The notes: a model not told the origin generated them from the sequence alone. A stretch of DNA of 64,000 nucleotides from Turritopsis dohrnii (GCA_027922465.2 BQMF02000020.1:1674001-1738000); one strand, 5' to 3'; shown: positions 27,371 to 41,476, numbered from the stretch's first letter. Program-made: numbers and translations.

Positions 27371-30300
27371 ATGGAAAGAACTGAAGACAAAATATCTGAA
27401 GAAAGTCAAGTGAATAATGAAAGTGAAGGTACAGATCATGTTGCATCAGAGGCTGCTGATAACCCAAATATTTCTGATGGCCTAGTTGATATTGATAATA
27501 CCTTAGCTGATGGAGAGGGTAACACAGAAAATCATGCAGCTGATGGAGAGGTTACTAAAGAAGACACTGTGGCTGATGGAGATGGACCTATAGGGGATAT
27601 TCAAATGGTTGGTGACAAGGATTCTAGTGATACGGTTAGAAATAATCAAGATGATGGAAGTAATGAAGTCAAAAAGATAACCAAGTCCTTAGACTATGAA
27701 GGTAACTTTACACAATCCTGACAGCACAATGTTATCCCAAACACTACACAACATTTTATTGGTATGAATTGATTTCCTATAGGCAAGGGTTCAGATGATA
27801 CAAACACTCAAGAAAGTCAGTCACCACAAAAAAACTCCTTACCCAGCAAGATTATCACAGTTACTGTTGTTAAAGGTGAGTGTAAAAAGATGTAATACAT
27901 ATACACGCTTTCTTTTTATAAGAACAATTTTATAAGAACACGAGCCTCAGATTTGGCCAAAAATATGAACAAAATAAGAACAACCTGAGCGTCAAATCTG
28001 ACATGATGAATTGTTCAGAGTCAAAATATAGTTTACAATCAGGCCCTTATACAAAAAAGTGTTTCTTAGTTAAGGTAAATACCAGTGCTGATGTTTCTTA
28101 TATTTTTATTATTATACAGTTGGTCATAATTATATATAAAAATTAATATGCGTATATATAAAAGAAAATTAAGAATTAAGATAAGTCAAATGCTTTATGT
28201 TGATGTTACTCTTTCTTTTCCTTCTCTTTCTTAATTTTTTCGTTTCTGTTATTTGAGATTAATGCTTTGCTACCAATATACCGTATTTGCCAGTGTATAG
28301 GTCGACTTTGTGTATAAATCGAACAGTGAATATGAAAGTTCAAATAGATACTAGATCATAAAGACTGGTGTATAAGTCAAACCTAAACTTGATTATCTTT
28401 CATCTGATCAAACCTGGAAAGTGCATAATTTTTTTGCGGCAAAGAAAACTGGTTTCTAAACTTGTCACGCATCCGTTTTATCAATTATTTGCAAAAGAAA
28501 TCTACATGAACTCACACCGGCGTGAAAATACAAGAGTGAACGTGTGCGTTGAATTATTTCATGTGATTTGTTGTGTTCTTTGTATGATTTTGTTTATCAG
28601 GTTCACACTTTCTACAACTAAATACATTTCAAAGCATAATAATTATATTGATAGCGTTATACACAAAACTACATTAGTTTCCTTGTCTTTTACGAATTAA
28701 TTAAAATGACCATTTTTGCTGAAACATATTAATTTTGCTTTTTCTTTTACCTGCCCACCGGAACAGGTGCGCAATAATTCATTCATCGTTCACTTATATA
28801 ATTGATTAAGATCAGAGCACAGAAGGTGATTGTAAAACAATTGCAAGAATGATTTTTTAAACAATTTCAAGTTTAACGATAATGATAAAAACAACAATGA
28901 TGAAATTGACCTGATGTATAAGTCGACACCTGACTTTAAGCACTAAATTAACGTAAAAAAATATCGACTTATACACCGGCAAATACGGTAGTTATAATGC
29001 CTAAGTTGTTAAAAGGTTCAATAACTTTTTTGCTTCACTGCTCTTCATCATTAGAAATCAAAGTGGGTGATAAAATTGTTTTGTTTTTTTTTATTATCTG
29101 AATTTTTGTCATAGAATTTCTTGAAAACTATACAACAAACCATTTACACTAGATCAAAACTATCATTGTATCATTGTACCTTAATTTCATAGTTAGTTTT
29201 CCAAAGTTTCAGCTACTAAAAACAGCACCTACCGCAAGGTTTTATCAAATTTTGTCATAGTGTTTCAGAAGATTTCACAAAGTCCCATTTTTTTTCATTT
29301 CTCTTCTCTCTTCTATCTTTACAATTAAAACTTTAGATGGTATTCAGAAGGAAATAAAAGTTGAGATTTTGCAAGCGACTAGTAAAAAACCGTTTCTTGG
29401 TGGATTCCGACACAAGCTAAACAAAACTGAATATTTGAATGCATCAAGTCAAACTTACCCCAAGAAAGTCATCCCAAGTCAGGTATTCATGATTTTCTAA
29501 TCTACGCTTCTGTTTAATTCAGAATTGTGTTTATGAATGTTTATTCTCATGAAGGATGTTTCATTTAGGTGGAGAAATTTAATCGTGACACTCAAACTGT
29601 GACAACAAAAAATCAAACCCAACAAACATCAAACAACACATCTACCCAAATGGTAATTGTAGTAGTTACAAAACCTCTCTTGTTTTTTTTTGTATCAATC
29701 TAATTCTGCCCTTCTTATAACTGTATAAATCTTGTTTTTATCTGTTAATATCTACTTATTCATAGACAAAATCTGGATATTATGTTTCTGATGTCACTGA
29801 TGTTACACGTATACCTGGTCCATATATCACAGCTGACCAGGTTGAAAAGGAGAGATTGACAAAGGTTCATGCACTTTTCTTATTGCTTTATAGTGTTATG
29901 TACTTTAGTTTGTATTGTCTGTATTTTAATAACAAACTATAGAACATTATTATAGTTTTATAATGTCATTGTCACCATACAGTTAAATTAATTATTGTTA
30001 CAAAAGATCATTAAATAGCCTTAAGTAACTTCATTTCTTTTGTTCTATTTATGTTATAATGAGTTCTATTGTTTGTTATCAAATTATTATTTACGATTAT
30101 TTACCTAGGATTACCTCTTCAGTTCCTTTAAGGTACTGTTAGCAATGACAGTCCTTTGAATGAGATCCTAGAGCATTTTAAGCCCACATTTTGGGCGTGG
30201 AACTGTACTGACAGGAACCCCTCAAATAAGCAACCATCATTTTACTCTCTTGCTGAGTGCCTAGCGGGGAGGAATGATTCACACTGCTATAGTCACTGGC

Positions 30301-33300
30301 ATGACTTGGTTGGGAATTAAACCCACCACCTCTCAAACAGAAACAAGCACTTTACCACAAGGCTAATAGAAAGTAATCTCCTGGAACATCACATACTGTA
30401 TACACTTCTTTTGCTTCAAGTTATTTCTCTCCTTTTATAGGTGATTCTGCTGCAAAGCTACTGGAGGAGGTGGCTGGCTAGTCGTTATGTAGACAGATTA
30501 AGAAAAGATCGTGAACTTAGAATCAAATGGGAAAAAGCAGTAAGATTATTATATTATATCATCACTGGCTGAGCGAACCAGCATCATCTTCTACAATGTG
30601 TTTGTTGATGTTTCTGTTTGTTTCTGTTTCATTGCTAGGAAGCAGAAAGAAAAGCTGTCGAAAGAGCAGAGAGATTACAAAAAGAATTTGAAAGAAGAAT
30701 GAAACCAAGAACAAAAGCCGACTTTGATTTGTTATATGCGGCCTTGGAACGTATGTACCTCTAATAATAAACTTTGTTTTCCTGGTAAATTCTTCTTATG
30801 TTTTATAATATCCCTGTGTTATGCTGCCTTGTTAGGATGGAGACGTGAAGAAACAGACAGAATAAATGAAATGCATTCTGGTGCCGAAAGAAAAGCTGCT
30901 TTGATCGGCCTCCTTGAACAAGAGACATACCTGATACAGAGTATTGAACGTCACCGGTTGAATGCAGATAAAGAAAATTACACAGCCAATGTGAAAGCTT
31001 TTCTAGATAAAGTAAGGTCTATTTCCATTCTTCAATTGACTGCCGAATTTGAACTGGAGCAAATTTTTTCTGTTTCCATGTGCCTTTGCCTTTTACTGTT
31101 TTAATTCAGGTATTCACTATTTAGAATAAAATCTTTGGTCCTTATAGTGTTAAAATGAGATTTTCCAACTATCTCAAGACATTCTTCCATTGATTTTTAT
31201 TATTTTATTATTCTGGTTAACAATTGTTATAGGCAGCTGCACCTAAATTTTGGCGTGCGTATGATGGTAGAATAACTGAGATGAATACTCAGAATTCATT
31301 ACGAGCCCAAGAGTTACGTGATTTATATAACAGTCTGCAGATGACCTACCTGACTCAAGATGAACGACTTGATGTGTTGTTAACACTGAAACATACTGTA
31401 AAAGTAAGGGATTTCTTGTGTCTTAGTAGTTGCCAGTCAAATGCCACACTTCTAATTTTAAACTTTGTGACTTCAGGAGCATGATTGTAAACTGACACAA
31501 GAGTTGATGGAATTGATTGATAGAGAGGCAGACTTGCTTACCAGAGGAATGAAAGTTGCCAATCTGGAAGGTATGGAACATTTTTTAAAATCCTCCCATG
31601 CCAATCAGAGGTGTAGCCAGAGGTCAGTCACAGTTTGTGGAGGAGAGTTAAGTCATTTAGGGAAGAAAAGGAAAGCGTGCAAGTAACCTAATCGATACTT
31701 AAGACTGAAAAGAAATATTGTAATGTTGAACTCCTCCACTTTTTCTGACAGACCCTAACTACGCCTCTGCCAATAACAAAATTAGTACGGGTAAGCAGGA
31801 AGTACGCACATGGTTCAAACATGGTATCACATGATCATACACAATCTAATGAATTTTATGTGTATTGATCAAAAAGTTTTTAACAAGCCTAATCAGTTTT
31901 GAATTATGTTGAGAGAAAACTAACTGTGAGGCATAGAATGAATGAAATTTTTTTTGAAATGATTTGAAATACGTATGACACAGAAAGCAAATAAAAAAAC
32001 ATTGATAATGATACTATGAATTGTTCAGAATTGCCAAAAAAGATGAAAACATGATAAAAACATAAAGTAAATAAAGTGAATTCGAATAATCTTCGAGCAA
32101 TTCGTGGTCAGTTTTTCAACTCTTTTTTTCCGGTTTTTAGCAATCATTGTTTTATTTGCAATGAGGACATTTTCGTATTTCTATGTTGAAATAGAACATT
32201 TTAAAATCTTTGCTCACAAAATCAATGGAGCGCCTTCAATGTCATCTATTGAATGTTAACTGGAAGTCCTCGGTCAACCACCATATAGGGTAAATGACAG
32301 TATTTTTTCCTAAAATATTGAACATGACGTCGAACTCGTAAACATCATGTTTTCAAAATCGGCACTATTTAACGTGCCTTCGGATGGATTAAATTCAATA
32401 ATTAACATCTTGGATTTTATTTTGTAGGGTTGCGATTGAGAATATCAACTTTGTTTTTGCAGTTTTGTAAAACACCTACTTTTAACCCAGATGCTAGTCG
32501 ATTATTGAAGGTTTGTTATTTTCCATCTTCATCTTTAAATATTACAGTCAACTGCAGTTGGTGACATACCTCAACTTGTTCGTTTAGGTGCCACAAGACC
32601 CTTCCAAGCTTCGAAAAGATATATACTTTTGTCCAAGCTGTAATTCATATCTACCGTCAAAAGATTTCCCGTTGGCGTCAAATTCCCGGTATGGGAATAG
32701 TTTGATGATTTTTTGTCCCTTGCGACAAGCAGTTTTCTAGTTTTTCAACAGTTTTCTCTTTTGGGTTTTCTTTTAAAGGATTGTCGGTCGTTGCAAGAAA
32801 TGCTCGCAATTGGACAACAACGCTCGTTTACGAAACGATTTCACGAAAATTCGTTGCATAATGCAGCATTTACGACGGACAGAGGAAGCACTGGACGATG
32901 GCTCGAAAACAGCTTTTATTATTCAGGAGGCAGATTTGCGATATTTGATCGAAAATATTTGGAACTCACAAAGTGCGTTGAGCGGTTATGATGACTTGTA
33001 CGACTTGGTCTTCATTCGTTGGAACAAATACGAACAATGGTCGCCATGGAACTGTGTGTTGCTAACGAAAGAGGAGGCAAGTGCACACATGAAACTAGAA
33101 AATGTCTTCGAAGTAAGATTACCTGAATTTTCTTTTACCATCACTTTACTTTATTCCATTGGTCCACAAGCATAATAATACTCCTCTTGCTCTCTAACTT
33201 AAAGTTGTTAGAAACCTTTTTTTTCTGTTTATTCTATTTGGATTGCTTGTAAATGTCGAAAAGGAAAAGTAGATTGTCAAAACATTTCTTTTGGTGATTG

Positions 33301-33578
33301 ATGATTCTCCTCGAATTCTACAGAAATTATTTGTGCAAACACGCCAATATTACGCTCGCAAACATGTCTTTCCTAGTATTTCTGGAACATTGAGTAGTGG
33401 ATGTTTTTTTTTCTGGTTTATTTAGGCTTATGGTCGAATATTTATTGGCAAAGTACATCATCGCCATGTAATTGCGAGACAATATTTCTCCGGTCTGCAA
33501 AATGTATCTAAAGTGTTGACAAAGAAATCATCTTCTTTGGACGGCAACACGAGAAAGAGCATAGGAATCACCACCTAG
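27371..33578 (+). CDS. IQUB: IQ motif and ubiquitin-like domain protein (IQUB-like)
   Basis: IQUB is an axonemal protein of motile cilia and flagella. Exons: 27371-27701, 27783-27875, 29337-29482, 29569-29652, 29766-29864, 30441-30539, 30639-30750, 30836-31011, 31233-31403, 31477-31570, 32428-32510, 32588-32688, 32779-33112, 33426-33578. All junctions are in frame, giving 691 residues (human 791). The order is an acidic, repetitive N-terminus; a ubiquitin-like fold (IITVTVVK onward) running into [11 protein letters not shown] and the [10 protein letters not shown] block typical of IQUB; an IQ motif ([16 protein letters not shown]) followed by a long charged helix; then a CPSC...CKKC four-cysteine module and the C-terminal IQUB region. 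Introns hold a Tc1-like MITE, a SINE and a 164-bp MITE. A further 5' non-coding exon cannot be excluded. Confidence 0.85.
28281..28988. mobile_element. 708-bp TA-duplication MITE in IQUB intron 2
   Basis: The ends are inverted: CCGTATTTGCCAGTGTATAG on the left and CACCGGCAAATACGG on the right. TA flanks both sides (28279-28280, 28989-28990). The 110-residue frame inside has no recognisable similarity. Probably a Tc1/mariner/pogo derivative. Confidence 0.8.
30140..30371 (-). mobile_element. tRNA-derived SINE (family 2), copy 1
   Basis: On the minus strand it shows an A-box region TAGCCTTGTGGTAAAGTGC (30348-30366) and a B-box-like GGGTTTAATTCCC (30312-30324), then a non-tRNA body. It lies in IQUB intron 5, opposite to the gene. 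A better preserved head is at 62862-62960. Confidence 0.7.
31606..31769. mobile_element. 164-bp MITE with CAGAGGYGTAG ends, copy 2
   Basis: Same family and exactly the same length as 12150-12313, inverted. The 5-bp duplication CCAAT lies at 31601-31605 and 31770-31774. It sits in IQUB intron 10, 36 bp after the donor site. Confidence 0.85.
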
Positions 33579-34584
33579 AGCGACTCACAGAATACCTGTC
33601 TTTTTTTTTAGAATTTCTATTATTGTATATTTATAATCACATCGGAAATGTCATAAAACGCATCTGTTCTGTTGTTTTCAGGTATACGGTCAATGAAAGT
33701 TTTTTTCCTGGTATGAGTAGATCCCATCAAAGCAATTGGACCTGTCCTTTTTCAATGTAATGATTTACTTTCACAAGTACTAACACAAGTAGCTTCAATA
33801 AGGACGTCACCTTTCAGTTATTGTTGACGTCAGGAAAGTTTTGCCGTTAATATCTCGAACTCCTATAATTCAGTCAGGTTTAAGAAAGTAATGAAGCTGT
33901 TCTTGTTGCCTTTTAAGATTCTTTCATCAACCAAAATTCCTTCAGCTATTTTTCACTTGGTTGAACTCTTTTTTTGTTCCAATTGAAGCTCCTATGTTCA
34001 GTAGAAATAGTTTCGATTTCAAATCGGATTAGATCCGATCCGGCCCCAACTAAAACAGCTGTTCAGTGATCAGGATTCGCATCGTTTGCAAATACGAAAT
34101 GAACTGTTCTCTGTATGGGAGATTCAAGATCATCGAAAATAGAAATGGTTAAAAGTTTGATATGGTGATGTGACACGTGGACGTGAAGTCACGTGAATAT
34201 CGGAAGGAGAATGGAATAAAGTCGTGTTTATGTTATACACAGCGTGTAGAATGGAGGAACATTTTATGAATTCGTGAGTCAACATGACTTGCACGTCAAG
34301 TTGTCGGTAACTTTTGCTGTAATGAATGCACATAAATGAAAGAGTTTATCACCACTTTATATGACAATGAATATAAAATTGTAATTCTTCTAATTTAGCA
34401 CGGGGGAATAAAAGAAAATTCGTTATAAAGGAAAATCATTTTCTCGACAAGATCAACAAAAAAATAAAACAGTGCATCAAATAGTCGTAGGTAGTAAAAA
34501 ACTATCGAGTAAAGAGTTTCGGAAAAGCTTTGTGTTACTTCTTTATGAAGAAGTGGGGCAAAATCCACAAAATGTCCCTGTGAT

Positions 34585-34670
34585 TAAGAGCATGTTCATA
34601 GAAATAACGTATTTCTATAGAAATGTACTCCTTCACAGAGGGTTTTCAACAAACTTGCCCACTGGGAAGG
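34585..34670. mobile_element. short palindromic MITE (family P), copy 3
   Basis: The central ATTTCTATAGAAAT palindrome and the flanking GTACTCCTTCACAGAG block match the family P copies at 5633 and 15899, with divergence. Confidence 0.45.
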
Positions 34671-34914
34671 GGTTAAAAATGTGAATGACATTATCCGAGC
34701 TAAATGTCTTCAACTGTCTTCCTGTTGTCACAATAAAACATGGCGCGCTTAAGTTATGGAAGTTGAATCACAATCACAAAAAACCCAGTGATAAATTTTA
34801 ATTTTAAATACAAAAAAGAACATGATAACACTAAATACAAACAAATAACCGATACAAACGTTAAGAAAGACTCTCATCTCTGATCAACCCACCGGACAAA
34901 TTTATTGTAAATCA

Positions 34915-34995
34915 TTGAGGAGAAGTACATTTCTATAGAAATATACACACTATTTCAATAAGAATGCTCTTCTTCGCAGTGACTTTTGACATTTT
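34915..34995. mobile_element. short palindromic MITE (family P), copy 4
   Basis: Contains ATTTCTATAGAAATATACAC, then AATGCTCTTCTTCGCAGTGA. Relative to copies 1-3 it is in the reverse orientation. Confidence 0.45.
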
Positions 34996-35585
34996 TTTTC
35001 CGCTGAGAATCTCTCGAAATAACCAACTGTGCGAGAAAGTGAATCCAAATGAATGTGTTAAAAGTTCGACACAAGACGATTGAGTTGTTTGGAGCTATTT
35101 TGTCAATTGATGTAACAACTAGCAATTATAATCCTAAAGGATTCAGTCAAGTCGTTTTGCACTTCAAGTTTAAAAATAAACATGTTTTAATACCATATTT
35201 TTTAGTGTATAGCTAAAACTATTCTTGGTAACAGTATTTTTCCGAATGCGGTTTTAAACGTCGTAATCTAGGCTCGACTTGACTGAATGAACTTCCAAAC
35301 GCTGTGTCATATTAGTGTAGTAAGAAGGTTCGGTTCAACACGATGCAGAGACTAAAACCGATATTACAAATGCATCACCAGACAGGTTTAATAAGCCTAG
35401 CAGAGGGACATACAAATATACGTTAGCCAAAATAGTACCTAAAAGATCCTCTTGTCTGCTTCCTTATTTCAACATTCAGCAATAGACTGGTTTCTACTCA
35501 GGCCCACCCCGACTCCCTTATGGACTTCATAAATATATGTCCCTTAGCAATAAGTACACAAGGTAATCCTTCCGAAAGATACATA

Positions 35586-38500
35586 TTATATAAATAAACC
35601 ATCATTCTGTTCACGTCGACTTCTTCGTTGAAAGTGGTGTAAAGACATATAGCCTATGATACCTCGTAAGAAAACGATCCAGCCTAAAGAAAACAACTCG
35701 GGTAATTCGATCATTTTTACTACGATGAAAACAATTTGAACTACTGCAGATGAGAGAAAAGGAGTTCTTACCAAATAACACAAACAAGTAAAAGAACCAC
35801 GGGTTTTCTTGCACTTTCGGCCAATTGGAATGCTGGAAAAGTAAAAATGCAAGTATGTGGTCTGGATAAATCTCAACAAAACAAGGGTGGTGTGGGACAG
35901 AAATGTCAATCCCCTAACATGCTTCTTTAAGCAAATAACTTTAGTCTCCGAGTTTGATATTTACTTCAGCAATATGTAAAATATACCTTCATCAAATATC
36001 CCCATTTCACCATGGATAAGCCAAAACCAGATACAGCTCCATAATGTGAGGACAAATCTGTCGTCATGCAATAAGATATGAGGAAGCCAATCCAGTTGAA
36101 GATGAACGATACTAACAAGAAAAAACAGTTTCAAATCAAAAAAGGCCTTAACAACTGATCAAACCTGACAGATGATCATCTTTGTTATTATTTATTGCAC
36201 CCAGAATTAAACATTACTATTGAAACCAAACACAAAATAGATAATAAAGATAACTTCTATACAGGTATAACTTACTCAGGAAAGCAAAAATAAAGCCCAC
36301 ATAGGAGCCTGTGTTGTCATCATTTGTATCTAAAACGAAAGAAGTAGAAGTCACACAGTGTTGGTAGCATATCGTCTAACAGTTGATCAAAGGCATTCAA
36401 CTAAAGCTTTGTCTAGTATCCGCCTGGAGAGGATCAAATTCTCTTGGAAATCACTCACGGCCTGGGAATATGAAACAGGATTGGAAGTTGGAAACTGGAC
36501 TTTAAGCAGAGTATCATTTAGACATAATAATCAAGATCAATTCAATAAACTACAGAAAAATTAATCAAAATAAAAACCTTGACTTCCATATAACCAAAAC
36601 CAAAAGACCTGAAAGAAAAAAGGATATTTAATATATCAATGTGGATGACAGAACTTTAGAAGAACAATAGGATACGTTCAGACAATAAGAGAATTGGAAA
36701 TGGGTTTTTGAGTAGGATGTTGCAAACCAGAGAGTTGTATTAAAAAGCTACGTTGTATTAATTAGTTGTTAAGAGTCTGGAAATTGTTTCTTAATAAAAC
36801 ATTGTATATAAAACATTACATAATTTGTTAACATTTTTAAAATCATGCTGATGTCACATTGTTCAATCTAATTCCGGTTGAAATTTCTTAAAGATTTTGG
36901 GTTTTGTTAACAGCCAGAACAGAACACTAGGTATTATGTAGTCCAGTCATGGCCCCATGCTATCCAACAAAAATAAAAAATGTTTTTTTTAAATTGATAA
37001 CATAAATGAGATTAATCTATTAACTATTTGAAAACAAAACTAATAAGATAATGCCTCATGTTGTATGAAATGGTGAATATATAATTCGCCATTGTTTAGT
37101 TTGTCAACTCATAAACTCACTTATGACTGATTATCTGCACTCTGATTAGCCATTTGCGAATGACAAAATTCAAAATATTAAATTTTATACTAGTTATACA
37201 TTCACTTCTCCTTTGCCCAGGCCAGTTTCTCAGAGATTAAAATGGTGAGACTGGACTGACTGGAATGTTGCTTTGAGACACTATTTTGAGTGACTAAAAT
37301 ACATTGTTGTCTTTAAAGTAATTAATAAAAGATTAAAGACCAATCTCGCTTTCAGTACAGACAATTATAAATTAAACATCTGTCCCAAAGAAATGATTTT
37401 TTTTTAAGGAAGAAAAATCTGTGAATAGTCATTGGAAATGAGTCTTCTTACCGATCTGTTTCCTGATTCGTCATCATAATCTCGTTCTTCATTTGTGTTA
37501 TCATTAATTTCATTGTAAGAAGGCAACTTGACAACATCGGTGTACAGCGGCGGGGGTTCACTGGCATAATTTTCAGTTTGTTCGTTGGAGTTGTTACCAT
37601 CGTATGGTGGGGGAGAGTCTGGTGCTTCTGTAGTTGAGACAACATTCTGTACCACAGTTGTTGGCTCAGTGTCAACAGGAACGGAGGCTTCTACATTGGT
37701 GTTACCATTAGCTTGAGTTACTTGTGAATGTTCTTCTTCATTTAAAAGCTAAGATTTCAACAAAATGTCTGAGTATGACCTAGGGAACTTATATAATATT
37801 TTGGCATAGAACGTATTTGGCATATACCTAAACATACCTAAATAGAAGTGATGTTTGCACCTTACGTTTGTATACTTAACAGACAACAAATAAGAAGATT
37901 TCAAAATCAAGTTATAAGATAAACCCAAATTTACATTATCAATTATTCAGTTTTGAAACTTAAACATAGAATCACCATCAGAGAAATTCTCTCTTCTTGA
38001 TTTTTTCATCGAACTTCTCAGCAGATATAGTAAAATCGATCACAGCGAAATGATCCCGTACATTTTTTGCGAAGTTTTTTAAGCTCTATCTTTAGTTTCT
38101 TTCTTAGTTTCGTAAACTATCTTGTTACCAACAGTAAATAAGGAAATAATAATAATAATCTATAAACATGCGTATACTTTCTGTTTGTAATTCTGTGATT
38201 TTATTTTTTGTCACCTATTTTCGACACAGGATTTGTGCACATGTTCAAAAATATTCACAAGAGTTCTTATCTTAAAAATTAGGGACATAAGGAGAATGAC
38301 ACTGTGTTTGATTTCATCATAGATGATGAATTTGCTGCTGAATGACAGTCAAAAAATTATGCACTATTGTTGTTATGATTAACTATTATTCTACTTCGTA
38401 AGTTTACGTTATACTAAAAATATCATGTCCTTCAGTTTTAAAAAAAGGACTTTTTTGTCATTTACGAAATTAAATTCCCGCCAAATTAAGGATTTTTGGG

Positions 38501-39962
38501 CATCATCAAACTAAATCCCAACAAATTGTTCTATTTTGCTCATCCGCCAAATTAAATTCTGACAAATCTGCCAAATTTTCTTCCAGCCAAAATTTCATCA
38601 CTTAAGGTTTATATTGTATAAAGCTGCTAGAAAAATGTAAACAAATTTTCACATCAAGGAAAAAAGAGATAAAATCTTCACATGTATATTTTCCTCATTG
38701 TAGGGTAAATAGCTAGAATAGACATAGGCAAATTTATCAATATTCGTGAAAAGAAGAATCCAATTCGGAAATCAACCACTTGTCTCTTTAGCTCGCAACC
38801 AACCAATCATTTTAGATTTTTAACTATGTTTTAAATTTTAATTTTTACTTCTTTATTACACAGGACACACATGGAAAACAGCAATGTTGATATGCATATC
38901 CTGAAAAAATATGAGTTAAATAAATAGAAATAACAAACGTTTTGTAGATGCCGAGTGTAGGTCTCCCCGCAAGCCATGGCTTTACCCAATACTGGATTTT
39001 TTTTTCTGTAGGACTTCCCTTTTTGAAGAATTGCAATTAACAAGTTCTTTGTCGTTCATGTTGATCATAAAACAGCTTTTATGGAAAAGCAGCTTAAGAA
39101 CTCAAAAGGTATATTTAAATTGACAATCAACCCCCAAGAAATAAAAATTGATAAAACCAAAAAATATCAAAACAATTTTCAATGTTTAAAACTTGTAATT
39201 AAAAACATCTTTCAAATAAAAACAGAATTTACACTTTGTATAGTGATATCACTATAAATATTTTTGATAAAATATAAAAAAAAATACAAGATAAAATTAT
39301 CTAATGTCTAGCGCCCTATGAAATGTCTGACGATATCTGTGTTTTTGTTCAAAAGAGAAAAAATATCAAAAAGCAAGAGAGAAAAAAGAGCTAGAAGCAA
39401 AAATATTTTGGTGGGGTTAATTCTCCTTTAAGCTAACTATTATATATTGTTATTGAAAATATATTAGAATTTTATTAATCTTATATATACAAACCTTTTT
39501 GTATTTCTGGTGCATCATAAACTAACTACCTACTAATTAGTAACACTTTATCTGGATATTTTATTATGTATAATTGATAGTAATTCAGAAAAACAAAAAT
39601 TTCTAGAAAACCAGCACACTCAGCAGGCATTTGAAAGTATCCAGTGGGATAGATAGCTGTATTGTTTATATTCTACACCATTGTTATAAAGACAATATTG
39701 TCAACATAACATATTCTACTTATTGAAATGCCTACACTTAAATATGTCTGCAAACAAATTCTTCTTTTTGGCCAAAAAAGAAGAAGAGGAAGCTTTATTA
39801 TTTTCCAGAAGAAAAAGTAGCTACCAAATGGATTCAGTTGAAAAAAGATTATTAGGAAGTCCACATGATACTTTCAGCATGCATCCTTAATTGATAAGAA
39901 GATGAATATGAAAGAGAGAATATTGTTAAACTTACAACTTGATATCTTGGGCCAGATGCCAT
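35586..39962 (-). CDS. NDFIP1: NEDD4-family-interacting protein (NDFIP-like)
   Basis: NDFIPs are Golgi/endosomal membrane adaptors whose PY motifs recruit and activate NEDD4-type ubiquitin ligases. Exons (high to low): 39936-39962, 37452-37748, 36578-36608, 36276-36329, 35987-36111, 35772-35832, 35586-35683. They total 693 bp, or 230 residues (human NDFIP1 has 221). The start gives MASGPRYQVLLNEEE, close to the family N-terminus. Three PY-type motifs follow: PPPY (55-58), PPLY (75-78) and LPSY (84-87). The membrane half carries the family signature FNWIGFLISYC...YGAVSGFGLSMVKW, then two more hydrophobic stretches, and the terminus is GLFI. The 31-bp third exon adds VFWFWLYGSQ and is inferred from frame and splice sites only. 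Whether it is the NDFIP1 or NDFIP2 ortholog cannot be told. Confidence 0.85.
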
Positions 39963-40676
39963 TCTTATAAAACGCATAAAAATCTACTGCCTCAACTCGA
40001 TGAGGTCAATGTTTATAAAAATTCTACACAAAAACCAGACCCGAGAGAGCATTCTCTGAGAATCGCAGTCTGCGAGCTTTTAGATGCACTACACCACGGC
40101 GGCACTCTCGATATAATTTGGAAACTTTCGTGTTGTGATCTAAAGCACGGTAGCTGAACTCTACTGTACTATACAGAATCAGCAAGGTTCATTAGTGACC
40201 AATGTGCAGTAAGTCGCCATCAAGGACGTTTAAGTCCTGTGAGTGAGGATTTGAAACACTTTTATTATATACTTTGAGATGAAGAAATTTTCCGCACTCG
40301 GAGATGTCTGCTGTTTAGAGATTTTTAATTTTTATATGTAGGGAGTTCTTCTTCCTAGTAAAGAAAACAGACTTACTGTGTAGACTCTTAATCATCTACA
40401 GAACTTATCATCTATCAATTTACTTTCCTTCCTTTTGCTGTCTCCTGACTACTATCATCTATGAAGTATGAGAGTGCTAAAAAATTTCACCTTCTTGATC
40501 CAAAATGATCCATCAATTCCATTTCTAAAATTTAGCTTAATTTGTTGTTTATATACATATATATATATATATTTGCAAATAAATAGGAAAATTACAGCGT
40601 GTGGTTTAGACAAATCGCTCCTATCCATATATTATTACACACCCCTTATAAAACTGACATGCTCTGCAAGGACGTA
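39963..40676. other. 5' flank of NDFIP
   Basis: Presumed promoter and 5' UTR of NDFIP. No supported coding sequence, and a short AT run near 40555-40570. Confidence 0.4.
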
Positions 40677-40859
40677 AGCAAGACATTTTGAGTCTGTATT
40701 ATCAAAAGAGGCCCCCCACCACCATGGTTGGGGCCGATGCGCCAAGAAATACTACCTCTAGATTACCTATAAAAGCATTCAAATTCTATAATTTCAACAT
40801 GATTTTCAATTTTTAGGAGGGGGCTTAAGCCTCGCCCCCACCCTAGTTCTACGTCCTTG
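40677..40859. mobile_element. 183-bp MITE with CAAGGACGTA ends
   Basis: The left end is CAAGGACGTA and the right end TACGTCCTTG. The 5-bp duplication CTCTG lies at 40672-40676 and 40860-40864. The duplication size matches the CAGAGGCGTAG family, but the termini differ. Confidence 0.8.
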
Positions 40860-40944
40860 CTCTGACGGCTGCTGGGTATTCCGGCTGCTGGTCACCAAAG
40901 ATGGTTAGCACTCATCTTTATTTTCTGTATAAAATAAAACGTAA

Positions 40945-41476
40945 AGCCGGTTTTCCACTAGGCGGTTTAGAACGCGCTGAGCGAGGCGGCTATTTTTTTT
41001 TTCAGTCTGAAATCTGCTGATACCGGTTCGCTCAGCGCGTTTTTAAAAGTCAACTTCAATCCGACTTTAACGCGCGTTAGGCGTCAACCAATCAAAATGC
41101 AACATGCGATATGTAAACAAACTTTCTGAAAACAGATTTTCTAAAATGTCGGAAAAAAAGTTCACTATCAAACAAATTTTTTTATTTTTTTTTTTCATTT
41201 GTTTATATTTTTATTCTGTTAGTTGGTTTTTAATTAGTTTCTTTGTAATCTATGGTTTTTATACCAATGACCAACTTGAAATGAATTAATAATAATAATG
41301 ATAGTATTCATCTTTAATTTTTCTGTTTATACTTTTAGACACTCTTTTTCAACTCATCTTTGCAAGTGGAAATTGAATAAAAACGCGCGTAGCAGATTAT
41401 TTGGCGGTCATTATCTTAAAAACAATAGCCACCTTGCTCAACGCGTTTTCTGAAAATAGTGGGGGGAAAACCGGCT
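40945..41476. mobile_element. 532-bp MITE with AGCCGGTTTTCC ends
   Basis: The left end is AGCCGGTTTTCC and the right end its complement. TAA lies on both sides (40942-40944, 41477-41479). Inside the left part is a GC-rich motif CGCGCTGAGCG that reappears inverted at 41031. The 3-bp TAA target points to Harbinger-like elements. Confidence 0.75.

Larger units (their letters stand above)
33579..35585. other. convergent intergenic region between IQUB and NDFIP
   Basis: It holds the two 3' UTRs and two family P palindromic elements (34585-34670, 34915-34995). No further gene is supported. Confidence 0.5.

Noticed and set aside
31504..31686. 60-residue frame extending IQUB exon 10
   Set aside because: It runs through the donor site into a 164-bp MITE. 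The splice at 31570 keeps the IQUB frame.
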